Shown here: one piece after another, positions 1 through 11,574 of the stretch
Position numbering within the stretch: the stretch's first letter is position 1
Layout of the letters: every line of letters begins with the position of its first letter
NCBI GenBank assembly: GCA_001465935.1
Contig: LNKV01000027.1
Coordinates: forward strand, 62,001 to 126,000
Length of the DNA: 64,000 nucleotides
Direction of reading: 5' to 3'
Source: Clarireedia homoeocarpa
Taxonomy: Eukaryota > Ascomycota > Leotiomycetes > Helotiales > Rutstroemiaceae
Notes under the pieces: model-generated
Told to the model about the DNA's origin: nothing
Database searches by the model: none
What the model saw: the letters and a program-made list of their open reading frames with translations, nothing else
Position numbers and translations under genes: made by a program

Positions 1-1616
1 CCAGTCGCAAAGAGAAAACAGGAGTGGGAATACCTCAAAGAAACTCAGTCTTAAGAAAAGCAAGTACAGAACATGATCATTCCGGGCCAGAGACTTGTTT
101 TATGTAATCTCATCAAGGCTGGGATAAAAAACTTCGCTGTGATATTTTGATACATGCCAACAACTATGAGGCAATATTTACAACCTTGGCAATTGTATTG
201 TGAAATGATGAAGGAGACAGCCAACAGGATAACGGGGCATCTCTAATGTTTGACATTAGTTTGGACGGCATTTCCTTACCCTAGCTCATACAATCAGGAA
301 TACTATACACTGATGAGGATGATGAGACATCCCTTCATGGTCCTTGAAGGGTGCTAGATGCAGATCATGCAGGTACGGATGGCATGGAAAAGAGGAAAAG
401 GTAAAATCTTGCGAAGGAGGTTATGATGATGGTCGCTGGACCGGTCATGTTTCTGTATTGACGCTATCATCCGATGTCACCCTTCCATCTGATTGCTCGT
501 CGCCATAAGGAGATGAGTCTTGTAGAAGGCTGTCATCTCGTCTCGTGTTGCCGCCAACGTAGGATTTGAGACATGACTTCTGCAGGGTTTCGGCCCGCGA
601 TAAGATGGAAAACCCCTGTCCTCTGGTATTTATTCCCTGTACGATAAACCCTACCCGCATGGGGAGCACGCAAACGCGCCGTTTGCCCCAGCGCTTCGAT
701 AGTCAATCAACCTTTATTGCGGTATATTAATGATGAAGATCGCGACGACCGAATGCAGATTAATCGCACGACGTCCGGTTAATTCCTAAATTCCTCTATT
801 CTTGCTTGGTGAAGAAGAAAGGAAGAAAAGGGGGAAAACGAACTGTTGTTGCGTTGTGAGGAGAGGAATTCGTGTGGGATAGATAGTTGGGCAATGATGT
901 TTGGGGCTTATCAGGCTAAACCTATTTAGGTGCACCACCACCTAACCGAGGCCATTTCTTGTATCATATATTGATGCTTCGCGACAACTCAAGTATCATG
1001 TTGTAAGTTCATCCCATTGAAGCCATGATGATGACCCCTCGTCATCAAGCTTTGTATCTTATGACTTCAGAGATGGGATCGAATGCCACCTGAATTCCAC
1101 GGCTTTTCCGTAGCTGCGCCCCAGCTCGGGTAGTACGGCCTGCAGTGCTTGTTCGAACCCCAGCGCGAAACCGTGCGACATGTTCTATTCCATCTCCTTC
1201 GAAACTCCGAACCATAGAGCTTAAGGGCGAATCAAGTGATGGCTGATACATGAACCATCGAAGGGGTCGTCGAATGGGACCACTGCATATGTAAGGTTAG
1301 GACTCAGCCTACCTCTGTTGTCGGTTCCCGGCACAGACATTGCGATGCAAAGGCAAAAAAAAAAACATATATAGATACGAGGCCCTACATGTTGAGCATA
1401 TCCTCTTCTTCTCTCATCGATGTTCAATCGTTGGTGTTCTTGAGCGTACATTCTTTTGCTCGCGCATTCATTCTTTTTATATTAATCCATTCTTTACCGC
1501 TTTGATAGCATTCTTCTTTCTGTTCAATAAACTCTATACGACTGCGTCGATTTTGATATATACTTTAAATCCTTCTTTACGAACTTGATACTTTTACATC
1601 ATTCCAAATTTACAAA
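1..1616. other. Intergenic, left edge and promoter of first gene
   Basis: No gene is supported here. The open frames are short and have no recognisable domain or intron structure. The last ~250 bases before position 1617 are T- and C-rich with a TATATATAGATA stretch near 1366-1377, and could be the promoter and leader of the downstream secreted-protein gene. Confidence 0.5.
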
Positions 1617-2936
1617 ATGTTGTTCCAACCTCTCACCCTCACCCTCCTCGCCTCGGCGGGCATTGTGAAGGCTGCCAATATCCGCAGACATATTGAACTC
1701 CACGAACGCGCCACCGCGACAACGAACTCTGGCTCATCCCTTACACTGAATCAAAATGCCATCGCAAGTGGCTCTTTCAATGATGGACTGTCTGAGATCG
1801 GAAGTGAGGCATTCGAAGCTCGTTCAGCCACCTCGCAAAACAATTTTATGAACTTCTGCGCAGGTCAAACTTTGACGAACGGTTTGCAGATCACCACTGG
1901 CTCATGCAATGGAATCCGTAAGTACATATCCGACACAGTCAAATAAGTTTTAACATCCAAATAGCTATGGGACAGCTACCCGCTAAAAATAAGATGATGT
2001 CGTCTATCATCACCTTTCCTCTTGCCGGTAGTAAGACGATTCAATCAGATACAACCTTCAACATCACCGTCCAAATGTCCAACATTGTCGCAGGATCCTT
2101 CACTAACGCAGACTCAACCTACTTTTCCGCGCCACAAGCACTTCAGAACGGAGTTGTTGTTGGACATACTCATGTAACAGTTCAAGACATGGGTAAAAGT
2201 CTCAATCCTACTGGGGCTCTAGATCCCACTCAATTTGCTTTCTTCAAGGGCATCAATGATGCTGGGAACGGTCAGGGACTACTCACTGCTACAGTCACTG
2301 GTGGTTTACCTGCCGGCAACTACCGTGTATGCACCATGGCATCCGCATCCAATCACCAGCCTGCTATTATGCCTGTGGCGCAGCGAGGAACGGCTGATGA
2401 TTGTACGAAATTTACCGTCATCGGTTCCGGCACTACAGCGAACGATGCATCTAACAATGGTAAGCGCTCTTAAATGTATATATATATATTACCTACGGTG
2501 TATGCTAACTTATATAGGCTCGAAAGGACAAGCAGCAGCCGCTCTAGCAGCGAGTGCAGTGGCAGCAGGTCCAAACAATAGCAATCCCACGTCAAGCGCA
2601 GTCGCCAGTGCCACGGCTGGCTCAAAGTCTGGTAGCTCCTCAGCTGCCAGCAGTGCAGCACAAGCAACAGGAAATGGCGGATCAAAATCTTCCAGTAGCT
2701 CTGCAGCATCGTCCGGAGCGCTAGGCGGTATTGCCGCACCGGCTGTCACTAAGTCGAGTGATCCGGCGCGTCCTTTCGAGGTAAACGGTAATACTTTTGT
2801 GAACCAAGCCGCGGCTTTGCAGAGAAGTTGTGATATCCAGTTTAATGCGTGTGCGGATGCTTTCAATGGAGGAAAGGCGACAGGCTTTAATCTTGGGGAT
2901 TGTTCGACGCAGCAGACCGCTTGTTTGAGTGGGTGA
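1617..2936 (+). CDS. Secreted protein with conserved N-terminal domain and Ser/Ala-rich linker
   Basis: Three exons: 1617-1917, 1965-2459, 2518-2936 (introns 47 and 58 nt; the second has a CTAAC branch point), giving 404 aa. Residues 1-19 are a classic signal peptide ending in VKA, followed by a polar stretch with dibasic-like sites (IRRH, HER). Residues ~60-270 form a conserved fungal extracellular domain that ends at a Cys (DDCTKF). Residues ~280-345 are a low-complexity Ala/Ser/Gly/Asn linker, and the last ~45 residues hold four Cys. I recall homologues carrying the misleading label 'ribosomal protein S17'; nothing here is ribosomal. There is no GPI signal, since the C-terminus ends CLSG. 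It is probably a wall or apoplastic protein of unknown function. Confidence 0.82.
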
Positions 2937-3336
2937 TTGAGTGGGTAGTGGTTATGGGAGGGCAGGATGTGATACGATATGATGATAGTGATATGGAATG
3001 TACATCTTTGCTTGCATGCGTTTCTGTATATTAGATCTAAGGAACGGCGTTACGAGATAAGAGGAGGATTGAATGGGATGACGGACTGCCCTGCGCTGGT
3101 TGCAAAAGAGTTACGAATTCATGACCCCTAGAAATGTGATTGAATAGCGCGAGTTAGCTAGCTAGTGCTGCTGGGATAAGTCTTCCACCTTGTAGTCTAT
3201 CCATTGAAAGAGTCAAAGTGCTTTCCAAGGGGATGCCTAGCCTTTGTTTACACGTATTGAAGAACCCTAGACCGGAATCTCCAAAGGACGCTACTCGTAC
3301 ATCCATAAATCTATCGTCTGTCTTTTGTACTTGAAT
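2937..3336. other. Short intergenic between convergent genes
   Basis: About 400 bases between two convergent genes. Only 3' untranslated sequence is expected; no ORF or repeat of note was seen. Confidence 0.5.
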
Positions 3337-5326
3337 CTAAGCATCTAGCTTCAGTCTTTCCAATAACTTATCCAATTTTCCCAACAGTACTTGGTAGTTG
3401 ATGGCATCAGCTGCAAACTCATCACCCACAATCTCTCCATCCAGTGTCCTGATTTGGCCGGTGTAGGTCGAGTCCAGTAATTCTTCTTCTATGGGGAGCA
3501 TAGCAATCGCCTCATCCGGCTTAATATCTGTCGTAGATTGTTCCTGCGGCGATGCAGTAGCCTCATTTATCATATCCTCCAAACCAGAATCTTCGAAACG
3601 GAGACGGAAGCGATCCGATAGGTAGTAACGAATGCTAAGTATTGTCAGTAAGTGTTTACCTCAGGGAGCACAGCAAGATAAAAGTCATACTCATCAAGTA
3701 ATTCAATAGTATCCGTCTCTTGTCTCTTTTCAATCCGAGCTGCACTCTCCTTGATCAAATCCTCAAACTCCGGCTCGTCAATATAATCTTCTAGTCGATA
3801 CGCTATATACCTTGCACAGAATTCCTCCAATTTCTGCACTCTTGTTAACCATCCTGCCCTCATGACGTCGTATGGATTAATCAGCTCTGCTTCCTGTTCG
3901 CTCTCTTGCATATGCGTACGGTCTCCTAGTTGGCCTGTGCCATTTCCGATGGTGCTTATCACCTGCGCCGCTTTCGTCTTCAATCTCTCGATGAAAAGCA
4001 TGTCTGCTGCAAGCAAGACATCAATTGCTAAGTCGATCGGAATGTTGACCGTGTCAATGTAGAGGTGGTCGAGAATGATGTCCAAAACAGCTGGTGAGCA
4101 ATCAACATAGATGATTTGTAGGTATTCCGTATCTTGCGCTTCTTGAAAGGAAGAGGTGAACATAGTCTGGAAGTACTCGGAACGAAGAAGCATAGCTCGA
4201 TGACAGGGATACAGAACTGATTTCCGGGATGGTTTAGTTGGTAACGGTTGCGATTGACTTGAAGGACCAACGGGAATACCATTCAGAGGCCCCTCCGTCT
4301 TTCTCGTTGGTTGTTGTTCAGGTGTCGAGCTGTCTTCTGGTTCATCCTCATCTGCTTGCAAAAGTACGTCCGCGAATATCCCATTATCCCTCGTCCATTT
4401 GACATGTTTCACCTTACTGGTGTCCACATGTAACTTGTACTTTTGAACATTTCCACGATACCATTTCTCAATTTGCTCTCTACCTCTGGCTACTTCATCT
4501 TGATGCCGTTGTCGAGCAACCCTTCTATCCCCCCCACCAAGAATCCCACCCCATAAAGACTCAATTTCCAGTTGTTTACTGATTTTATCAATTCCTATCA
4601 AGATGTCTTCTTCGGAAATAGAGCCGTGTGGATTTAAACTCAAATCCGAAGGGACCTCACTAAGGTATAGATACCGTATAGCAATTTGAAAGGCTTCCGG
4701 GGGTATTGCACTGGCCAATTTCCATACAGTAGTCTCTGGCGCAGCAGAAAGCTTTCGCTGAAAATAGGGAGATCTCGCAGACAGTATCATTTTGTGTAAA
4801 TTCCATGACTGCGTTCCAGCAGTGAGGGTAATATCGGAAGTATTCGGTGTCTGTCGAGTGAGAAGAGAGGTGATATGAGCTGCATACGGTTGCAGAGGAT
4901 CGGCAGATTTAGAGTAGTCATATCGTAATAATAGGTTTCGAATTCGGTCGTTAAGGGCATTGTATAAGCATCTCTCTCCTTGGAAAGTATCTCGCTCGCA
5001 GAGAGCCCCAGATTCGAGGAGCAATTCGACAACTTGGAAATGTCCACAGAGACTTGCCTTGTTGACTTTAGCATGCGGGGTTAACAGCAGAGTCGAGAGC
5101 TTACCAAAATCAAAGGAGTATAATCGAAGTTGTCTCTAGCATTGATATTGGCACCAGACGTAATTGCTTCTTGACAACCTTTTAGATCTCCCAATCGAGC
5201 AGCTGTGCAAAGTTTTTGGAACTCTGGACTATCATCGAGGGGGCTTTCATCCCGCAGGACTCCACCTTGAATCAGATCATGCTCGTCTTTAAGCTGGCGT
5301 TCAAGCTCATCTTTGCGAATTACCAT
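3337..5326 (-). CDS. Ankyrin repeat plus double BTB/POZ protein (ABTB1-like)
   Basis: Exons on the minus strand: 5326-5105, 5057-3691, 3634-3337, giving 628 aa. The N-terminal ~110 residues contain one or two ankyrin repeats (FQKLCTAARLGDL, GANINARDNFDYTPL, ASLCGHFQVVELLLESGA). Two BTB domains follow, roughly 150-240 (SDITLTAG...LHKMILSARSPYF) and 290-440 (FADVLLQ...CHRAMLLRSEYF...VLDIILDHLYID). The C-terminus is acidic and helical. The second intron is read with donor GTATGA at 3690, not GTAAAC at 3659: the latter would leave a 25-nt intron and the wrong frame, while the former gives 56 nt with a CTGAC branch point and the ELLDDIRYYLSDRF junction. By family the protein is likely a Cullin-3 substrate adaptor; substrates are unknown. 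It is convergent with the upstream secreted gene. Confidence 0.85.
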
Positions 5327-5765
5327 TATGTGACGATATATATAGGATTAGAATAGTATGATGTATAGGAGGAGAGCAAAAGTTCAAAAAATGAAGGGAA
5401 TAAGGATAGAGAATAAGAATATTAAGGACTTTAATGTGGCAACTTCATGGAAGAGCAACGGCCTTATCGATAAAGATGCTCGGATTTAATTTCTTACCGC
5501 CTGATCCGTCAACGGCAGTATCCACTCAATGAGGACTAGCTTTCAAATGTTGGTTAGTGACGGGCGGTTGCTAACGGCAACCAAAGAAGCTCAATTATTT
5601 ACTTTTGCTGACCACATTCGCGAACGAAACATTTCAAGTCCGACATTCGAACTCGACAATCGCAGCAGCAGACTAACCAACAGGAATACTAATGGCAATT
5701 GTCTTTCTTTTTGTTGAATAGATACAAAGAATTTCTTGCTTCTGGATATTTCATTTTTGACAAAC
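5327..5765. promoter_or_regulatory. Divergent promoter region of the BTB and NIMA genes
   Basis: 439 bases separate the two divergent start codons (5326 minus, 5766 plus). No specific motif is assigned. The region just left of 5766 contains short open frames but no domain. Confidence 0.4.
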
Positions 5766-8079
5766 ATGTCTGAGGAAAGCAAGTATGAAGTTTTGGAGAA
5801 GATAGGTATGTCATCATCATCCTTTACCACCATTGTTGTATCTTTTTTTTTAAGACAAGAGTTGGTTGACAAGTTTCACTCTCTCCATATAGGACATGGC
5901 TCTTTTGGTATCATTCGGAAAGTGCGGAGAAAGGACAATGGCGAAATCCTTTGTCGGAAAGAGATCAATTACATGCGAATGTCACAAAAGGAAAGGGAAC
6001 AATTGCAAGCCGAATTCGCCATTCTTTCTTCATTAAAGCACCCAAATATCGTTGGATACTATCACAGAGAGCACCTTCGGTCGAGTCAAGATCTTCATTT
6101 GTACATGGAATACTGTGGAAATGGAGATCTTGGAAAGGTTATCAAGGATTTACAAGCGAAAAATAAATACGCTGAGGAAGGATTCGTTTGGAGTATCTTT
6201 GCGCAACTAGTTACCGCGCTGTATAGATGCCACTATGGCGTTGATCCTCCGGAAGTTGGAAGCAATGTTATGGGCTTGGGGAATACTGCCAAGCCTCAGA
6301 AACCAGCAGGTGGTGTTATGATATTACATAGAGACTTGAAACCCGAGAACAGTAAGTTGCTCGGTTGCATATATTGGTGTGACGCTAACCATGTCAGTTT
6401 TCCTTGGAGAAGGCAACTCGGTCAAACTCGGCGACTTTGGTCTGTCGAAATTGATGCAATCACACGATTTCGCTTCAACATATGTGGGAACACCTTTCTA
6501 CATGTCCCCGGAGATTTGCGCTGCAGAAAGATACACGTTGAAATCCGACATATGGTCGTTAGGCTGTATCATGTATGAACTGTGTACGCGTGAGGTACCT
6601 TTCAATGCGAAGTCGCATTTCCAACTTGTGCAAAAGATCAAGGAAGGAAAAGTCACGCCAATACCAAATATCTACTCTCCAGAACTTCAATCTGTCATCA
6701 AGGATTGTTTAAAAGTTAACCCAGATCGACGAGTGGACACAGTCACATTGCTGAACCTTCCGATTGTGAAGCTGATGAGAAAGGAGAAGGAAGTAGTTGA
6801 GCTAGGAAGGCTATTAAGGACGAAGGAAGAGGCAGCAAAACAACAAATCAGGGAGATTGAAGAGAAAACCGCAAAACTAGAAGCTGAACGCGCGGCAATG
6901 CGAGCAGAAATTGACTCATCATTACGGAGAGAATGGGAAGTAAAGGCACAATTGGAGATCAATCGACTAGTCCGGGTCGAGGTCGAAAACTTGAGAAATC
7001 AATTCGATGAAGAAGTCCGTATCCGAGTCGAGGAAGAATTACAGAAGTCTTCCAACAGTGCCAACACATCTCTTTCGGATGATGAGAATAGCTCTCTCAC
7101 TGCCCGAGACCTTTATACCTCACGCGAATATCTCGACCCCGCATCCTCAGTTGGCAGCACCGGTGATGACTACTCAACCACTACAGACTTGACAGACCAT
7201 ACGATGTCACCCGAGCCTAACAAGGTCTTCAAGAAATCTACACGTACACCATTCTCCCGAGCACAAACGATGTTTGCTGGAACACCGATGGATATCGAGA
7301 TGGCTGACCCCTCGCCGATCTCCATTGCCTCGTTGTCGCTCTCGCCACGTCGCAACAATGTCACTAAAGCGCCTTCATCCGGACGCAACATCTTCGCTCA
7401 AGCAAACATAAACGCTGAACACCGTTTACAGCCAATGCTCCTCAATATGGATTCCGACGACGAAGACGAAATGCCGGTACCTTCACCTACGCGACCAAAA
7501 TCAAAGGCCAACCCATTCAACAAAGCTGCTGGAAGACCACAGCTCATCTCACAGCGAACAGCACCCTTACAAAAACTAAACGCTCAGTGCAACGGAAGAA
7601 ATCCAAGTACTGAATTCAGATCACAAGGTGGATTGGTCAGCAAGAAAGAAGCATCCAGCCCCGTCAGCAAGCGATTGTCTAAATTCCCAAGCACAACCAA
7701 CCTTTCCGATTTCGGCGGCAGTCCAACCCGCAAAATAAGTCTGACGAAGAAAAACCCGGGTATGGACGCGGATTTGAGTAAACAGGCCATGAAAAATAAT
7801 ATGAAAACGGGCGGAGTGATGGGGCGGACGTTAGTCGAGTTGCAACAGGCTCGTGCGGGGGGACGACCGGTGGATATGATGAGTCCTAGTGGGAAAGGAA
7901 AATCCTTTGGTGTGAGGATGGTGGAGAAGGAGAAGGGAGAGGGTGTTACTGAGAGGTTACGGGGAAGTGGGAGCAGTATCGGGGATATGGAACCCACTGT
8001 TTGGAATCCAGAGACGGATGAGATGCCGAGTCCGTTTTTGATCAGGACATCAAGGGGGGTGGCGGGAAGGTCGAGATAG
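5766..8079 (+). CDS. nimA: NIMA-related serine/threonine kinase
   Basis: Exons 5766-5805, 5893-6351, 6398-8079 (726 aa). The first 13 codons stand alone before an 87-nt intron that splits the glycine-rich loop (KIG|HGSFG). The kinase domain is complete: catalytic Lys in the CRKEI motif, HRDLKPEN at ~159-166 with the second intron (46 nt) right after it, DFG at ~179-181, and a TPFYMSPE activation segment. The insert before HRDLKPEN (Gly/Pro-rich, ~30 aa) is, from memory, typical of fungal NIMA. Residues ~300-400 are a Glu/Arg-rich coiled coil, and the tail is Ser/Pro-rich and disordered. Family knowledge: NIMA promotes mitotic entry, chromatin condensation and spindle/septation control in filamentous fungi. 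The full-length architecture suggests an active kinase. Confidence 0.95.
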
Positions 8080-9477
8080 ATGACTATTTTCGGTTTGGGA
8101 ATTTGCGGCGATGCGGAAAACGAGACGGGGAACATCCATCAAGTGTTGGTTTTGGGATATGATTTGATATTTAGTTTTACATGGTGCTGAACGTTCTTTC
8201 TCAACTTTTCCTTTGTTTGTCTTTTAGTTGGTTCTTATTTGCATGGCATGGCATTGCATGGAGATGTATGATCGGGTTTTTGATGGCGCGCGTGGAGAAG
8301 GATTTGAGAAAGCAAGGAAATGAGGAAGGAAGGCAGGAAGGAAAGAAGGAAGGGGTGATGCGATTGTTTAGTGGATATACACACATCGTGGCGTTTTGGA
8401 TGGTTCTCGTCGGCTCTGTGCTGGTTCTCTTAGTTTTGGTTTCCTTGCCTGTGCGGCAAAGTACTGTAGCAAGTGTGTATGGTATTTACATTTATTTTTG
8501 TGTCTGTCTGTCGGGAATGTGTATACTTGGGGTCGTCGGCTGCTTGGAAGAAGATTGCGCGCGAATAGGCGATGGGTGAAGCCTAAAGATAGGGAGGGAC
8601 TTTGGATTTGGATACCGAGTTGCTTGGTTAAAGCTCGTTAGATAGTGAAAATGGATGAGGATTGGGAGACGGGCATATGTGCGTGCGTGCGTGCGTGCGT
8701 GGTTAGTTACATAGTAGAGGCCGTGGGGAGGAGAAAGATAAAATGGAAAACAACCTCAGAGACTGAGACTTCAAAATCAAGCTCGCTGTATAACATAAGT
8801 CTTGTCGCTGCTGTGTTGTGATGGGAGAGTATGCCATTTGAAACAGAAACATGCCCATGAGCTTCTCAGATGGAAGGTCAATTAATCAGCTACATACATA
8901 CATACATACACATCTAACTACCTTCCTACCTACCTACCTACCTACCTAACAAATGAGATCTACTCAGTGCTCCAGACAATTGAAAGCAAGCCCAACTGTA
9001 CTGCCACAAGATCATTCCTATCATCATTCCAAACTAAACCCACTCACTAACTTATGTCCGTCCTTGTCCTTGTCCTTGTCCTCGTCGAGATCTTTAACCC
9101 TATATTGTAGATTTTTTTTCAACAAAACGAACTGTGCCGACAACAAGGAAGGACAGCGCAATCAAGCAAGCCCCTTCCTTCTTCGCCCACTAAGCTATGC
9201 ATGCACCGCACCGCACCGCACTGCACTTTTCAATCTTCTCCGCTTCCATAGGCAATTAATTGATTAATCGCTCCTCATTGTTTTTTTTTTTTTCCAGTCA
9301 AAGTGCTGTTCTGTTCTCCTTTCCCATTTACCTAGTAGGTAGGTAGAAAGTAGTGTAGTGGCATTGCTCGCAAGATTCTACGCGGGCCTCAAAACTCTAT
9401 CGTTTCAGATGCCTTTTTTTTTAAAAAAAAAAATTCCCAACAACATTCAATATCAGCTCAGCTCAGCTCGGCTCGGC
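8080..9477. repeat. Intergenic with many microsatellites
   Basis: A 1.4-kb gap between the convergent NIMA and photolyase genes. Simple repeats seen are (GTGC)n at about 8680-8701, (TACA)n at 8891-8910, (CCTA)n at 8925-8949, TCCTTG repeats at 9059-9081, a GCACC run near 9205, T and A homopolymers at 9280-9295 and 9413-9432, and a CAGCT/CGGCT run ending at 9482. Short open frames here have no domain. Confidence 0.7.
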
Positions 9478-11574
9478 TCAGCTGGTTGGGTCTCCAGCAA
9501 TGAGGGCTCGCTCTTTATCCATCATGCCGGTTCTCAACTCTCGCCCATTGTCGAAAGCCTCTCTCCCCTTATACCCTCTTCCGTAGTATCCTCTTGTCTG
9601 ATACCCTCTTGAGCCACCTCCATTAAACCAATTTCCTCTTCCTTGTCCTTGCGAATTTCGTCTCTCCATGGTTCTATCGCCGCCATGTCCCCTGTAAGGT
9701 CTGTTGCCTCCTCTGGTGCTACCTCTACCTGCACCACCACCTCCCCTCCCTCTGTTAACCTTGAAATCAATTCTCTTCAGAGGTCTCTTGACGATGTCCA
9801 ACTCTGCAATGCCCAGCTCTTCCTTTTTTTCTTCGTCCCCAATGGTCCATGGTTGAAACACTTGTCCCGGTTCCTCAATACCCCTCAACTCATCCACCCA
9901 CGTCAACACATATTCAGCCTTGGGATCGTAGTCGAATGCCTGTTTCACCGGATTGAATGTGCGTTCACGTCGCGGATCATTCCCAACACCTGCGACATAT
10001 TGCCAATTTCCCCAGTTCGAACTGACGTCATGATCGATCAACATGCTTTCATACCATTCAGCTCCAAGTCGCCAGTCGAGATTTAGATGTTTAGCAAGAA
10101 ATGATGCCACATTTTGGCGGGCACGATTACTGGTATAGCCAGTGTGATACAGTTCCCTCTGTGACGCGTCAATCAATCCCATACCCGTTGTACCATTAAG
10201 AAACCTGTCGATCGTTTCTTGGATTTGTTCCTTTGAAGCTCCTTCTTTATTCGGACTTGAGTACTTCCATTTTGCATCTGCAGCGTCTTTGAAGCCGCTT
10301 AACCTGAACAGCTTCGAGCCGAATTTGCGTGCGCAAAGTCGCATGTAATCTCGCCAAAGCAGTTCAAATCGAACCATTTCAGTGCCCTCGTTGAGCCCTT
10401 TGCCATAACCCTCTACATCTTTGTAACGCCCATCCGCATCAGTGCCATCTTCCAAGACAGTCAATGCGGAATGGATCTGCCGGGCAGTGATACAACCCAG
10501 AGCTAGGTAGGCAGAAAGCTTCGTAGAGAAATCCATCCCCAGGAGACCATTTCGAGTTTGCTTGTATGAGGTCATAGCACCAGAAATGATGAGGTGTTCT
10601 AACCTCTCTTGCGCACGGGATTCCCCACCGGAGAATGGACATACAGACTTAGCGTCCGGTGGAAACTTGGCGGGGTTTTTGATGATTGGTTGTGAATTGA
10701 TTGGTGCCAAGAGTGCAGCTTCTAAAGAATCATAGTCGGTAGGTATTTTGAAGGGCGCATGTTGTGGCGGGAGCGCAGAAGGAAACGGGGGCAACGAATT
10801 TTCCTCAGGTGTAGGTAGAACGGCTCGCGGCGCATTCCTTAGGGGCTCGACACTTTTGCGGTAGGTGGTGTATATGTCGGGGAGATCTTGTGGATCCTTG
10901 AAAGGTATATCCCGACTGTATTGTGATCAGCTGGCTGGTTTCGGAAGAATACAAACCATGACGTACTCATCAACCAGATATTTTTCATCCTGCCACAACT
11001 TGAATTTGACACCCGCCTTTTCACAAAGCTTCCTAGTAGCGCGTTCCTCTCGAATTTCTTCAATTCCCTCGTCCGACGTCATCCATACCGCGGAGACCTG
11101 ATTGTTTTCTTCATCGTTGAACCCTTCGATTAGACTTTTCACCACTTCATCAATCATACCAACGCGAATGCACAATCCACTACCCAGCTTTTCGAAGCCA
11201 TTCTTTAGATCCCAGACACTCTGCGCCAAAAACTTTGCTCGATGTGGACCACATCGCCAAAATGCGCCGAGTTCGCTCCTTGCCTCTGGATACGGACTCT
11301 TTCCTCCATCCTCGGGGATGAAACCAGAAACTTCAATCTGCTGAGCAGCAAAAACATAGACTGGTAAAAGGTGGGTGAAGTTATGAATTCCATTCTTGAT
11401 GAGAGAGTCAAGGATCGGATTATCCGACACTCTCAGATCCCGGCGCATAACATAAACCAAGATGCGGGAATTGGACATCTTGGTGGCGGGAGTCATTGAC
11501 TGACTCCGTGGAAGGCTGGTCTGGATAAGATTGAGGGTTGACTTGGTCATGGGTAATGACAATCTTCGAATCAT
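9478..11574 (-). CDS. cry: Cryptochrome DASH with RGG-rich tail
   Basis: Two exons on the minus strand, 11574-10967 and 10915-9478 (intron 51 nt, donor GTACGT), 681 aa. Residues ~38-190 form the photolyase N-terminal alpha/beta domain (RILVYVMRRDLRVSDNP). Residues ~270-570 form the FAD-binding helical domain with TGYTSNRARQNVASFL and the CRY-DASH signature DHDVSSNWGNWQYVAG, then GNDPR. The last ~90 residues are Gly/Arg-rich (RGRGGGGAGRGSTRGG and similar). RGG tails can bind RNA or ssDNA; fungal CRY-DASH proteins repair CPDs mainly in single-stranded DNA or act in light signalling. The ~35 residues before MSNSR are basic and Ser-rich and might be an organelle presequence; a start at that later Met is also possible. 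Confidence 0.93.

Noticed and set aside
2510..2866. Ala-rich minus-strand frame of 118 aa
   Set aside because: Shadow of the Ser/Ala-rich exon 3 of the secreted protein.
8181..8641. 132- and 81-aa frames after the NIMA gene
   Set aside because: Lie in the likely 3' untranslated region, low complexity, no domain.
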